Of a DNA stretch of 64,000 nucleotides, positions 32,390 to 45,141 are shown one piece after another. Under the pieces are notes generated by a model that saw nothing but the letters and a program-made list of their open reading frames with translations, had not been told where the DNA came from and did no database searches. The stretch covers positions 2,974,337-3,038,336 of the forward strand of contig SMSO01000037.1 in assembly GCA_004764695.1 (NCBI GenBank). The letters are read 5' to 3'. Each line of letters begins with the position of its first letter. Position 1 is the first letter of the stretch. The stretch is from Schizochytrium sp. TIO01. Taxonomy: Eukaryota; Sar; Bigyra; Thraustochytrida; Thraustochytriidae. The position numbers were made by a program, and so were the translations under genes.

Positions 32390-34080
32390 TGATACCCTAA
32401 TGATACGTCCTTCGAGGTCCTTTTCGCGCCACAGTTCGATTGGCAATCCAACTATTGCGCTCGATCTGGTCTGATTTGATGCGGTGCCTCTCACATTCGT
32501 TCATTTCTCAAGGTCGCTTTGAGATCGCAGACCCCGACATTTTCATGAGAAAGAGAAGCCATCGCGATTGCAGAGAAAGCTGTGTCTTCTGCTGCAGGTA
32601 GAGCAGCTGAATTTGAGCTTGGAGCTCAGTTCTTGGATCAGGTGGCGGCCTCACGCCTCCGCAGAGCCTGCTCGGGTTCGATGAAAGCAATAGGCGCAGG
32701 AAAATAAATCCTTGCGTCTCCAGCGCCTTTGATTGCGCTAACCTCTTTTTCTCTCTTTCTTCATTTCTTCACAGTAAATGAATGAATGACGCGAGAAAAA
32801 CAACCATAAAACACTGTATTGATTGAGAGAAAGAAAGAAAGTGAATGAATGAATTGTTTTCTTCTGTCCTCTCTGTCTATCACAGTGTTCTTAGTCTCCG
32901 CTCGAACTGTTCTGCAGAACGGAGTTCATTCATTCCAGAAGTAATGCGATGCGGTCAAACAAAACACTCAAGTTAGTTTTGCTTTCTTCTTCTTCGAGGC
33001 CTTTTCGTTGCTGCCATTGTTCGTGTTATTGGCGTGAACGAACACCCAAAGAGTGAGAGAGTGACTTACGATCTATGGTGATCAGGCTGTTTCCGCCTTT
33101 GGGTCATCAGAAGAAGAGTCTGTCTGCCAGTCAGTGAGAGGGTTTATAAATAAATAAATGAAAATTAATCTATTGTTCTATTGCATATTTTATAGCATGA
33201 ATGTTCTTCACAGGGAAACGCCAGAACAAACAAACAAACAGGGAAAAGAACAGCGGAGTGGAACGCCAGGTGGAACAGTAGAGGGAAACTTCAACCTGAT
33301 CATGATTCTCATTTCTTCTTTTGCATTTGTTGATGGTCGCCCTAAGGGCAAGTTTGCTGAAGGCTTAAGGACAGCCCTCGAGACTTCGTCGATGCTGGTT
33401 CTATACGCTTTGTCTGCAGCCGCGTCCACCTCCTCAGAGGAGTATCACAGATTTCCATCGACAGCTTTTCTGGCATTACATCTGCGCCTTAGTGATTGGT
33501 GTATTTTTCATTTTTCTCCATTTACTTTCATAGAACTTTTTTTTTTTTTTTTTTTAACTAGTAAAAATCCTATTTTAAAAAGTACTACTTAAAAATCAAT
33601 AAAAATCATGCCATTGAAAATTAATTTAAATGAAGCAATAGAAAAAGAACGCTAAGAATCCAGGACAGGATGTACTTTAGGTATAGCTAGTCTAGTCTTT
33701 GAGTCTTTGTTTGAGAACGAATTGCTCAGCTTTGCAAGTTTCGTGTTTTGGGTTGATTTGTCTCTCCAAAGTTTTGAAGAAGACAAGAAAGCAAAGCTCG
33801 CAGTAGGTATTTCTTGCGCCTTTCTGGTTCTTGGAGCCGCCTTCTTTGCAGAAGCCAAGCGCCGACGAATGAGAACGATCGAAAGAAGGAAGCGTAGCAC
33901 TCCTAGCTGCCTGATTATCCAACGACTAGGCAGCTAGCTAACTCTAGAGAATGAAAGAAACAACTTGAAAGAAACAAAGAAAGAATGTTATATTTTCACT
34001 AAAAGTAAGTCTATTACGGCATTCTTCATCCTTCAAAAGTTTACCAAATAAGACCAAATGAACAAGTAATAAAATACTGG

Positions 34081-34136
34081 ATTGCATTGCATTATATTGC
34101 ATTGCATTTCATTCCATTGCATTCCATTCCATTTCA
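34081..34136. repeat. Pentanucleotide ATTGC/ATTCC repeat
   Basis: Tandem five-base units alternating ATTGC and ATTCC with a few substitutions. Confidence 0.8.
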
Positions 34137-35412
34137 TGGCACCTCATTGCGTTGGGTTCCGTTCCAATGCACTTTGGCTCCTTCATTGTTAATTACGTCT
34201 GCCAAGATCTCTTTGCCTCTCCAGAAGAGTTCTCTGTCGTCGTTTTGAGGTCCTCCTGTCTGAGCAGCGAGGAACTGGAACCCTCCATTTGGATAGATAG
34301 TTTGACGCCAAGGGCGAACTTCAAGAACAATGTAAATTCTTCTCTGCCGCAGAAGCGCTGTTTCTTGCTCTGAACAGAATACTACAAATTGTGCACCGAG
34401 ATAATATCCTCCGCGGGGGCCCCGAGGGTGCGCTGCCCAGGATTCCATGCAAGCGCACAAAGTCGGCCTCCCTCCTATTGCTACCAAGGCATAACGATGC
34501 TGTGGGTGTTTCTGTTATAGTTTAGTAACAAAGAACACCACCAGGTGAAACAAAAACCTGTACCCTCTAAGAGGCACGAAAACGAAGAACCGATCTAGAA
34601 GAAAGGACATTCATCGTCCACAGAAGATGAACTGTAATTCATGAAGGTCAGAACGTGCCTGCTCTGCGTTCTCCGTCAATAGCCCCGTTTTGTAATCACT
34701 GTGACATGAGCCAAATTGCTCTGCGCCAATAACCTATTTTTAGAGCGAATTTCTTTGAAAAGGAATTTCTTTGAAAAGTAAAAAGAAACTCCCTATTAAA
34801 AAACGAAGGGATTAAAAGAAAGAAGCCGTGAAAAGATGCGGAGGGGGCGTTCCATTCGGCTTTGGTGTTCCGTTCGAAGGGGAGAAAGAACATTTAGACA
34901 ATAAAGCGACGGTCAGGAAGCACAGAAACAACAGGAGACAGCTGCGACTCCTTCAAGAAGTTCGTTCAATAAGTAAGCGCCCAATTCATGAGCAAGGCAC
35001 CCCTTCAAACAAGAGGCCGATGGGATGACCTCTGCGCCGCCGGTGCTTTCCTCTTCTGCCTTTTGCAAAGGCTTCCACGGCACCATCATCTTTTCACGGC
35101 GGCGTGTTAGTTTTGCGTTCTATGTTTCCCTTCTTCCGGCGGTTTTATAAGCAGACGTTTACTTGTAGTTACATATCTAGTCTTTGGAGCTCCTCATGTC
35201 CCATATCATTTGCCTTTACATGAAGGTGCCAGTCGGGGGGCAAGCAGGGGATATTTGCTTCTTTGCAAAAAATACGGGTTTAAATAGGGCTCTGCGACCC
35301 GGGAAGGAAAGAACAGAACGCAAACTTTTTCGTAATCTTCATTCACAATTATAGAATGACAGAATAACAATACCTTCAAAGTTCTCACTGGTTTCCAGGC
35401 TTTGGTAAAGAG

Positions 35413-35525
<113 letters not shown>

Positions 35526-35891
35526 CCAACAAATATGTAATATGTAAATAATAAAAAATAGGAAAAAAAAGAAAAGAAATAATAATAATAGAAAAGTAAA
35601 TAAATACATAAATACATAAAAAAGCTCCGAGGCATCGTGACGCATTCGCGCGGACTGGCCAGGCCTCTGAGGTCTTCGAGGCAATGGCTTGCTTGTCCTG
35701 AGCGCAGAGGGAGACGCAGGACCAGCGCCGGAGGCTCTCTGAGGCTGCTGTTTGTCTCTTGGTTTCTTGGTTTGTTATCCACGGTCTTTCGCGCAAAATC
35801 GCCTGCGAAGCCTTCATTGCTCCAAGCTTTTCGCAGCCTCGATTGCACGCACATACATTATCAGCGCCTCTTTTCTCGCGCTGTTCTTTTC

Positions 35892-35965
35892 ACTAACTAA
35901 CTAACTAACTAACTAATTAATTAATTCTTTCTCTCTTTCTCTCTTTCTCTCTTTCTCTCTTTCAT
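35892..35965. repeat. (CTAA)n followed by (TTTCTCTC)n
   Basis: CTAA/TTAA units to about 35926, then octanucleotide TTTCTCTC units, then a short CATT run. Confidence 0.85.
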
Positions 35966-36038
35966 TCATTCAGTTTTTTTCTTTTTTCTTCTTCTTTTTT
36001 CAACGAGAGGCCTTCTTTTATTGAACTCGTTACTCTGT

Positions 36039-36151
36039 GTTTGTTTGTTTGTTTGTTTGTTTGTTTGTTTGTTTGTTTGTTTGTTTGTTTGTTTGTTTGT
36101 TTGTTTGTTTGTTTGTTTGTTTGTTTGTTTGTTTGTTTGTTTGTTTGTTTG
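36039..36151. repeat. (GTTT)28 microsatellite
   Basis: About 28 perfect GTTT units. It yields spurious open frames on both strands. Confidence 0.95.
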
Positions 36152-36489
36152 ATCTGTGGAAAGTGAAGATGGCAATCATCGCCAAGTTGTTATCAGAGAG
36201 AAGCAAATACAAGCAAGAGCAACACTCGAGCCTGAATCATTTCATCGCATTGAGTCTCAAGGGATGAGGGCAAAGCGTACCATGTCGCGGTAAAACTGTT
36301 CGCTATTCTGCGAGAAGCCGATACCTTGTGGATGACTTCCCTGCTCTTTACATCTATCTACCTGCAATGTGGTTGATGCATAGGCAGGCATAGGCGTCTC
36401 CTAAGGAATCCAGAAGGTAGGCGGTGGCTGTAGCAGTAGGTAGTGCAAGCCTAGAGTGCTTTGTTTGTGTGCGATTTGTTGATTAATTG

Positions 36490-36492
<3 letters not shown>

Positions 36493-36545
<53 letters not shown>
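36493..36545. repeat. (GATT)13 microsatellite
   Basis: Thirteen perfect GATT units. Confidence 0.9.
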
Positions 36546-36548
<3 letters not shown>

Positions 36549-39500
36549 TACTACTGTGATGTTTGAAGGATAAAGCAAAAGGAAGGTGGACTTGATGAAG
36601 AGTTTTATAGGCATTAGCAGGATTCAAAGAAGAGCGAAGAACACCAGCTTGTTGGACCTTCCTCCTCTGTTTCCTGTTTCTTCCGGTTTCCTTTCATTCC
36701 GAATCACATGTCCTATTTTGTTTGTTTGTTTGTTTTCTTTGTTTGTTTGTTTATTTTCTTTCCAGGCATGAAAGACGTACTTTCGCGGAAGATAAGAACG
36801 CCTGGCAGAGAACGCCGCTCGAAGGCTTTGCTCCGGTTCAGGCGCAACGAATTGAGGCAGGCTACTGCTGCGCTAGCTTGGTTGGTTTGCCGGTGCCAGG
36901 GCAATAAAAACAGAGGACAGGCAGTAGAGAGGAGGCGAAAGGAAGTCGGTAGCAGTTGATAAATTGGCCTTTCCTGCGAACTTTGAGGAACAGTGTCTCT
37001 CGCTGTCCATTTGGGCCTGTTGACACACATTCATATAAGACCCGTCTATGGCTTACTCCTAGGAGCTCGTCACAGCGCACATCTGCAATAGGATTTAGGA
37101 TGGAGATCAAGGTGTAAGAATCTGCATGTGCTGCATGTGTTGCTGCTGCATGTGTTGGTGTTGCTTTGAGGGGGTGTAAAAGGCCACACCATTTTTGTGG
37201 CTAGTTTACACACATCGCAATGTTTTTCACGATAAAAGCAAGTTGTTTGATGTTGAGAAGACCATGAAATTGAAATGACTCACAATTATACAAAGTTGAA
37301 GCGAAGCATTGCTGAGAGTCGCAACACGCCAGATCCGTTCTTCCACCGTGCATGTGCTGCTCAATATTTTTTACTATAATAACCTTGGCAAATGTAGAGC
37401 ACATCCTGGTCAGTCTTGCTTTACACGTTTTATTTTCTCTCGCTCAAATTTGATTGATGGCAATCCTTAAAGAGCTCACATTGATGATATCCATGGCAAG
37501 TGTGAATCGCACTTCCTTACACATGAAGGATTTGGTTCAGGTGCACCAGCAGAAAAGGAGGCGTCTATACGAGATTGATCGCACTGCTCTGCAAAGCAGG
37601 ATGTTATGTTTTCACATTAATGTACACATCACACATAGACAGGCACTGGTTTATCAAGTCGCAAAAGACTTGGAATCGGCATCGTAGAGATCACTAGAAA
37701 TACATGCTAGATGGAGAGCGAATAGTTTTCAGGTTTCCATCATAACCGCGTATGCGATCTTTGGGACGTCGTGAGATAAGGAAAATCATGGCTCATGTGC
37801 TCCACTGCATGCCTCCTTCCTTCTACACACTTAACTTCTTGTGTTCAAGCCAGACATTTGTTGCTCGCATGGACCACGAGTTGAGTTCGAAGAAGACCTC
37901 TTCATGGTCCATCCATCGCGAAGACAGAAGTCAACCATTCGGCCACGCCACGCTGGCCTGAACGAAGCGAGACTGGCCTTTCTGGGCGTTTCATCAAAGA
38001 TGTACATTAGGAGACCCGTCTTTGGGGAAGAGGCGCACACTGTCTTACTGCATCTGCTTACTTGAAGGAACTCCGGGAGGCCACATCTCTTCGATCCTGG
38101 GAGGTCTTTGCAAGGCCGTGCTCATGGCCGACTCGCCAGCCTGTGCAGGAGCTCATAATCATCGCCATGATCATGCCAAACTAAACTCGCTGGCTGGCTG
38201 GCTGGCTGGCTGCACTCTCTGGCGATGGAGTGCTCTCGGCCGTGCTAACCGTCCTCCGCTGCGACGGCTGCGCCCATGGATAACAGGCCAAGCAAGGCTC
38301 GCTGGCCTCTTGGGAATCATGGCAGCCTGCTCCGCATTCTCCTGGGTTACGGAGGGTTCCAATCCTCTTCAACGGGTATCTGAGATTCGTTCATTCATCC
38401 ACCCTGGTTGAATATGAGTGCAATTAATCACCCTGAAAGCCCGGTCCCTCCTCTGTCAGCTCGGAGCGGCTCGAGGCCGTTGATAAGCCTTTGCAGCACT
38501 TGAGAGCGGGGGTTTATGCATGTCCTGGACCAAGACGGTGGCTTATTTATTCTCCTTGGCAGCACAAGACCTCCCTGTCCATCAGCAGTCGTCCTTCACT
38601 CCTCTTGGAGATGGCCGACCGAACGAAACGAATCACCAACTAACTTGTGGACCAAAGCCAAACAAACTTGCGCCGGAGCGACAGTGGACTCGACGCCAGG
38701 ATGAGTTTAGAATGCTATGACCACGCATCGGGTGTTTTGTAGACCAGCGGCAATCTGAACGTATCTTCGTGAATGCCTGCGTTATTATTGGCGCAGAGGT
38801 CAATTGGAGTACCGCTGAGTTGGGTTGAGCAAGCAAGTTCTTTGGGACCCTTCGGTTCTTTCTCTCTCTATTCTAGACCATTTTTTATTTTATTTTTAAT
38901 ATGATTTTATTTCAAAATAAAAAACGTAATAAAAAATCTTGTTATGATTTCTATTTTTAAAGAACACTTTATAGTTGTTCCTCCACCTTCTTCAAAATAA
39001 AGGCGTTCTAAAATCGGAAAGAGAGAAAACATTTTATAACAAATAAATTAAATATATATGTGTACATAGAATATATTCAAGAAACAAACTGCTTTGAAAG
39101 TAAACATGTTAAAAGCCTATAGCAAAAGTGCCTTTTGAGTTATTTATCACAGCAGAAAACAAAAACAAAAGCAACAGAGATCGATGATTCGTTCGCACAC
39201 GAAGAGCGCCAGAAAGGTTTGCAAACTAAAGTAAAATAGATTCAATTTTATTTATTTATAATTTTAATTCCATTAGACCCTCTCTTATTTTTTTTTTTAT
39301 TTTTTTTTTAAATGCCTTTTAAATTAAAGACAAAGCTTACCAAAAATCAAATTAAAAGGAAAATCAATATAGCATAAATTTGTTCTTTCTGGCGTTCTTA
39401 TTCGTTTCCAGGCGGCTTCGTTCGAGTTTGTTGCCTTAGGCGGTCTCGAAGCCGTTCATGGCCGTGGCCGACCGTGGGATGCTCTCCAATCAGCACAGGC

Positions 39501-40105
39501 CCCGGCAGCCCAGACACTCTGAGGCTCCGCGGTCGGCTCGACGAGTTGAACGCCGCTCCCGCCACCGTCGGAGCGAGCGTTAGGTGCCCTGGCAGGAATT
39601 CATTCATTCATTCATTCATTCATCCAATAATCAATCTATCGCGCAATCGACGGACCAAATTGCAATTCGTAGTGCAGGAAACGAAGAGATCGGCCACAGA
39701 AGACCAACTTTGCCAAGAACCCGTAGAACGAAGGAGGCCACTCCTCACTCCGCAGAACCTCACGCATGTCAGATCATGTCAATGTCAAATCGCGCCACCT
39801 CGCATGAAGGAATTTGAGCCCAAATGCGAACCCAAATGCGAATGAACTCTGCCTGCGAATAACATATGCGGCAAGACCTGATCAATTCAAGGAAGGACGT
39901 CAGTCAGTCGAAGCCGCAGGTCCCTGTGCTGGGTTCTCTCGCTTCTTCACGAGAACTCAAGTTTCGATTTAGCACGCCATGTCTGTGGCAAGCGCTAACT
40001 AATGCCGCTCCTCGAGTGCTGCTGAGCCGCAGTTTTAGTATTTAGTATCCCTCGACCGACTCCACTCGTTGCAGGTTAGTCAGCCAGTCGGCTTCATTCC
40101 TTGGA

Positions 40106-40192
40106 CAAGCTCAAGCGCAAGCTCAAGCGCAAGCTCAAGCTCAAGCTCAAGCTCAAGCTCAAGATCGAAGTCAAGATCATGCTCAAGCTCAA
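40106..40192. repeat. (CTCAAG)n hexanucleotide repeat
   Basis: Units CTCAAG with CGCAAG and ATCAAG variants; a separate GCTCA pentamer run follows at 40257-40282. Confidence 0.85.
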
Positions 40193-40952
40193 GATCGCTG
40201 CCCAGTGCAGGAGAAATCCACGATGGACGTAGTGAATGCGCGCGAATTGATATTCGAGCTCAGCTCAGCTCAGCTCAGCTCAGGTCTCCGTTCGCGGGGG
40301 TGCAGGCAAACTTGTTAGGTACCACCGGCGCCGACTCTACAGCGAACCCTCTTTCGAGATGAGGGATTTGTTTGCTTCTCTGAGTGTGTGCTGCTTGAGC
40401 TCTCTCTTGTGCGACCTCACGCAGAGCACGGCGAAGTGAAGCAGAGAGAAGGAAAGATAAGGTGTCTCGTCGTGGTCAGCACTGCAGCGAAGGAATCACA
40501 GCCCGCCAAGATTTGCCGCCTTCGCTGGAATGCTGACCTTCTCGCGCGAAAGTGCACTTTGCATATTGGGTGGTCACCTTTGAATAGCACTTGCACGCGT
40601 GCATTATTTCCTGGTTTGCGGGTTGCGGCCAATAAATGAATGAATAAAGGAATAAATGAATCAACGATTGACACAGAGGTTTGAAATACGATGTGAAGTC
40701 CTGTATATGATCTACGACGCAGGTAAAGTTTGCAAGCCCGCTTGACTATGCAGGCAGCAAATGGCGGAGTGCTTGCAGAGTTCTCAGGACTCACGCTGAC
40801 AAAGGGCAGAAAGCACCTCCCTAGGTGGGCACTTGCCTCGAGCGCTACTACGCAGGAAAACATTGGCTGCCAACAAAAGACTTGTCTGAAAGAGAACTGC
40901 AAACCGTGTGCGCTGTATTCTCTGGAGCCTGAAGGCCTTGAAGCCTGAGGTT

Positions 40953-41474
40953 ATGACTGATTTACTCAACGGTGTTCGTCCCTCCCAGGAGCCGCGATTC
41001 TCGGGTGGCCAGAGCACAAGTACGTACGCACGTCAGCGCAACGGCACAATGCCCTCGCAGGCCAGTAGCACTCGTACGAAGGAGTCAGAGGCCACTATGA
41101 AGAAACCAAGAATCCCCGTCAGCCAATCTTTCAGAGCAGTTGAGATCACCCGAACTTTTGTGGTGGCGAACACACCATGCTCGTGGGAAGAAATGGTGAC
41201 GAGAATCCTCACCTCCTTGGATTTTGTTCGTTTTGCGCGGCTTTTGGTGTATAAGTTTTTATATCAATGTGTTTTCGGAGGCTGGACAAGAGGAATCTCC
41301 CAGCAGTGGTATTTTATTTACTCTTTTCCGGCCTTTCAGGCCCACCTCATGAAACAGAGGTCGGGGGCTGGAGACTGTAGAGAGGCGAGCTCAGTGGCAA
41401 GTGATCTTCTTCGCTCGCTTGCTCAATGTTTGACGCAGGCAAGTGCAATGATATTCTTTTTAGAAGAAAACTAA
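40953..41474 (+). CDS. Weak ORF, hypothetical
   Basis: An ATG at 40953 opens a frame of 173 residues. The first half is Ser/Thr/Arg-rich and polar; the second half includes a hydrophobic stretch (FARLLVYKFLYQCVF). No known family. The frame is longer than its neighbours in this gene-poor block, but composition and context give little support and it may be chance. Confidence 0.2.
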   Translation: MTDLLNGVRPSQEPRFSGGQSTSTYARQRNGTMPSQASSTRTKESEATMKKPRIPVSQSFRAVEITRTFVVANTPCSWEEMVTRILTSLDFVRFARLLVYKFLYQCVFGGWTRGISQQWYFIYSFPAFQAHLMKQRSGAGDCREASSVASDLLRSLAQCLTQASAMIFFLEEN

Positions 41475-42864
41475 ACAGGAAAAACTCGCACTTCCGCACG
41501 TGCTTTTCTCGGTTAGTAGGTAAGCAGAAGAAGAAATGTTCGAAAAAGATGAGTTCCCACAGAACATTTCTTCTGTTTAAATCACAGGACTAAACATCTG
41601 AACACAAATTCAACTACTTTATTTAAAATTGCCATCCTTCAAGTTTCTATGTAATATGTTGCGACACCGTCTCATTGAATTGCAAAATCGACTGTATAGA
41701 ATTAACCGGCCACTTTACAGAACCAGCAAGTCAGTGTGATAATTTTCATGTCTAAAAAAGCTTCACTCGTACCTCTTTTAGTTTAAGAGGGAGCTGTTTC
41801 TAAAATATCAGCCTAAATGGCTGCTGCGAGTGAGGCAGTTTAGATGAAACTCAATTAAATGAAAAACAAAAAAAAACAGAACCAGCGAGAGATAAAAGAA
41901 ATATGCGCTTTTCTCATTGATAAGGGATACACAGTTCAAAATAGTATGGTGCATTTTGAGAACTTCTCGTAAGCTCTAACTGGTTTTATTATTTCCTACT
42001 CTCATCATTCCTCTCGTATAAAATCTTGTGTAGACATGAAATGTTACATATTAAATCTGGCAAAAGCAAAAGCTTCGCCAAGATCAAACTAGATAAGCAA
42101 GCAGTCATAGCATTCTGCCAGATCAATGAAGTCTTGGTAAAGTCGTAAGCATGTAGCGACATCGTGTCATGCTTCCACTGCATTTAAGGCAATGAGTTCG
42201 CTTGTTCATTGATCAATTGATGTAGAATAAGCAACAAAATGTGTTGTTTCTGTCATCCAAGGTTGCGAGAAGTTAGATATTCCAGAGGCAAGAGACAATT
42301 CCCTTCCTCAAGAAATGCATGCCATGCGAGGAGGATACAGGGCAATATCAAGCAACAGATCAAATGACTACTACGAACAAAGCGAACGAAGAAAGAAAAT
42401 ATAAAGAGTGGTTTTTGAAGTAAAGCCAACACAGGACGTAATCAATGCAGAGCAAAGAGCACACGAAGAGAATCTCCCAGGTCTATAGATATTTGATATG
42501 GTAGGAAAGCAGATCACCAAGAGAGCATAACACTGCCTCGAGGGAGGAATATGAAGAGGATCGATGAATCCTCCATCATGATGGCAGGTGGCAGGTGAAC
42601 AGCAAGGCCATAGACGCGGGTGGACGACTACGTGCACAATTGAAAAGATCAAGTGCTAGACGTTTAGGTGGTTTGGGGTATATATGGGGGGGACTCGGAA
42701 AAAGGAGGGCGGGGATGTTGTCTGTCATAGCAAGCGTCATAACCCACAAAGACTGGGCATTAGTTGATGCATGCGTAAAGTGCTTACAAATTTGTGTGTG
42801 TGAAGTAAGCAAAAGTCTATCTAGCGTGTGTGTGTGTGTTTTTGTTGTTGTTGCGAAGTTAGAC

Positions 42865-44115
42865 TTAGTATGAGGACTCGTCGCTGAAGAGAGCAGAGAC
42901 GGACTTCTTCTCGTGGATGCGTTTAATGGCACCGGCAATGAGCTTGCCAACAGAGAGGGTGCGGATCTTCTCATTCTTGGCAGACTCCTCACTGAGCGGG
43001 ATGGTGTTGGTAATGCACACCTCCTCGAGTGCCGAGGCGGCAATGCGAGACGATGCGGGACCGGAAAAGATACCGTGGGAAGCGAAAGCGTAGACGCGCT
43101 TGGCTCCGTGGGCAGAGAGTTCGTTGGCGGCCTTGCAGAGGGTACCGGCAGTGTCGATCATGTCATCAACAATAATCACATCGGCATCCTGAACGGAACC
43201 AACCAAGTCCATGCGCTCAATTTCACCAGGCTTGTGGCGCTGCTTGATGATCATGGCAAGGCCGGCCTCAATTCCGTACTGCTTGGCGAGGCCCTCACGG
43301 AACTTCTTGGCACGGTATACACCACCGGCATCCGGTGAGACGATCACAGGGTTCTCAAGGCCAAGAGTTCCGAAGTGCTTGACACCAACGGTACCACCGT
43401 CAAGGTTATCGACGGGCACGCGGGGTCCGAAGAAGCCCTGGATCTGGCCACAGTGAAGGTCGACGGCGACGACGCGGTCAACACCCATGGCCTCAAGGAG
43501 GCGTGCGACATCAGCGGCAGAGATGGGCACACGGGCAGTCATCTTACGATCCTGGCGAGCGTAGCCGTAGTAAGGGATGACGGCAGTAATGCGGCGGGCG
43601 GAAGCTCTCCTCATGGTGGAGATCATGAGCATGAGCTCCATGAGGTTCTCGTTCACAGGGGTGCAGGTGGGCTGGATAATGTAGACGTCCTTGCCACGGA
43701 CGTTCTCGTGGACCATGACGTTGACCTCACCATCCTCGAACTTGGAGACAGTGACCTTGCCCATCTCAACACCAAGCTGGTTTGCAACTTCGTTGGCAAG
43801 TTCCTTGTTAGCGTTACCGCAAAAGAGCTTGAGGGTGTTGGTGGCCTTCTCGACCTGCTGGGGGGCCTTGGCCACCTCAGGGACCTCCTCCTTCTTCACC
43901 TCGCGCTGCTCCTCCATCAAAGCGAAGCCAGTGGCGGCAAACATGCCGGCGACGGCGACTCCGGAGGCAGCGGCAAAGCGTGAGCTACGGTAGAAGGGTC
44001 TCGAAGCGCCTTCGGTGGCCTGGCTAGCAGAGGCCGAAAAGACGCGGGAGGGGACGCGGAGAGACACACGAGCAGCCACGAAGGCGCTGCGGGCGAGGGT
44101 CTTAGAGGCGAGCAT
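42865..44115 (-). CDS. PRPS: Ribose-phosphate pyrophosphokinase with mitochondrial presequence
   Basis: A 416-residue frame from ATG 44115. It makes PRPP from ribose 5-phosphate and ATP for nucleotide, His and Trp synthesis. Residues 1-45 are Arg/Ser/Ala-rich without acidic residues (presequence-like). A hydrophobic segment at about 47-66 (FAAASGVAVAGMFAATGFAL) precedes a charged linker. The catalytic domain begins at about 94 (LKLFCGNANKELA) and is complete: SKFEDGEVNVMVHENVRGKD, the ATP-site YYGYARQDRK (182-191), DLHCGQIQGFF (219-229), SPDAGG (260-265), the PRPP loop VIIVDDMIDTAGTL (313-326) and HGIFSGPA. The last residues (SVSALFS) match the usual C-terminus. Cytosolic PRPS is about 318 residues, so about 95 residues are extra. 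It may be tethered to the inner membrane. Confidence 0.93.
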   Translation of the reverse strand: MLASKTLARSAFVAARVSLRVPSRVFSASASQATEGASRPFYRSSRFAAASGVAVAGMFAATGFALMEEQREVKKEEVPEVAKAPQQVEKATNTLKLFCGNANKELANEVANQLGVEMGKVTVSKFEDGEVNVMVHENVRGKDVYIIQPTCTPVNENLMELMLMISTMRRASARRITAVIPYYGYARQDRKMTARVPISAADVARLLEAMGVDRVVAVDLHCGQIQGFFGPRVPVDNLDGGTVGVKHFGTLGLENPVIVSPDAGGVYRAKKFREGLAKQYGIEAGLAMIIKQRHKPGEIERMDLVGSVQDADVIIVDDMIDTAGTLCKAANELSAHGAKRVYAFASHGIFSGPASSRIAASALEEVCITNTIPLSEESAKNEKIRTLSVGKLIAGAIKRIHEKKSVSALFSDESSY

Positions 44116-45081
44116 CGTGCTGATGTATTTTGACTATTGACGTTTATGAAGTATGAGCTTGTGTAGAAGCAACGGGTAGAGAAAGGTATGAAACGACGGA
44201 GCTGTCTGTCTTGCTTCGAGGTAGCAACAGAGAAGGTCGGTCTTTGAGGCTGTTGAGTAGCTACACGAGTGGTGGCGGTGCCAGATGAACTACGAGAGTG
44301 AACTCGAGTTGCTGCTTGTGGGGCGGCGGGGGAAGGAGGGAGGGAAGGGAGTAGAAGGGGACGCGAGCTGCTGAGTCGCAGTCGCTGCCTAACTACTGCC
44401 TGCTGCCTGCCGACGCCTGAGCGAGCTAGCTAGCGCTTTGCTGCCTGCCTGCTCCAGCCAGCTCCGCGCCTGCCATACATATCCCCTTTCTTTCATTTCC
44501 TCTTTTTAAATGCCTAAGTAGCATCTACTTCCTAGCAGTACCATAACAATAAATAGTAGCAAACCTTCCTTAGTTTTCATTTCGTTTTCTCTTCTCATTT
44601 CTTTCCCCCAAACAAACAAAATCATTCTATTTTAAAATAAAATCAGTATATACTGTTTGTTTGTTTGTTTGTTTGTTTGTTAGATTGAAAAATAAATGGA
44701 ACTACATGAAAGAAAACCATTTTTTAACTAGCCAGCCCTAATGGAGCTTAGCTATCTAATTTTCATATTTTTTTTAAGAAATAAAATTAATTGCTACCGT
44801 AGGTATACATATCTATGGTGTTCCTACCAATAAAACCCGTCGAAAAGACACAGTCTCCAGACCAGAAGGTCCTCCAGAATGGTGTAGAGACCTCGAGGCT
44901 GCGTACGGAGGTCTGCGAAGGCCTCCTCCAGTGCCATGCATAACTAAGTGCGCCACTGGAGAAGAGGGGCCTCCACTATGCCCGTGAAACTGACTGTGCG
45001 GCCGAGAAGTCTTCATCGCTGTATTCCTCGCGGTTCCTGATCATCTCACGATTAATCAATAGAGGGAGGAAGGTCTGAGAA

Positions 45082-45084
45082 GGA

Positions 45085-45140
<56 letters not shown>
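45082..45140. repeat. (GAAA)n microsatellite
   Basis: About 14 GAAA units without interruption. Confidence 0.9.

Positions 45141-45141
<1 letters not shown>

Noticed and set aside
36037-36267. Open frames reading LFVC or NKQT repeats
   Set aside because: Direct translations of the (GTTT)n array; not genes.
38330-38390. tRNA-like T-arm (gggttccaatcc)
   Set aside because: No matching acceptor stem, D-arm or anticodon arm could be built around it.
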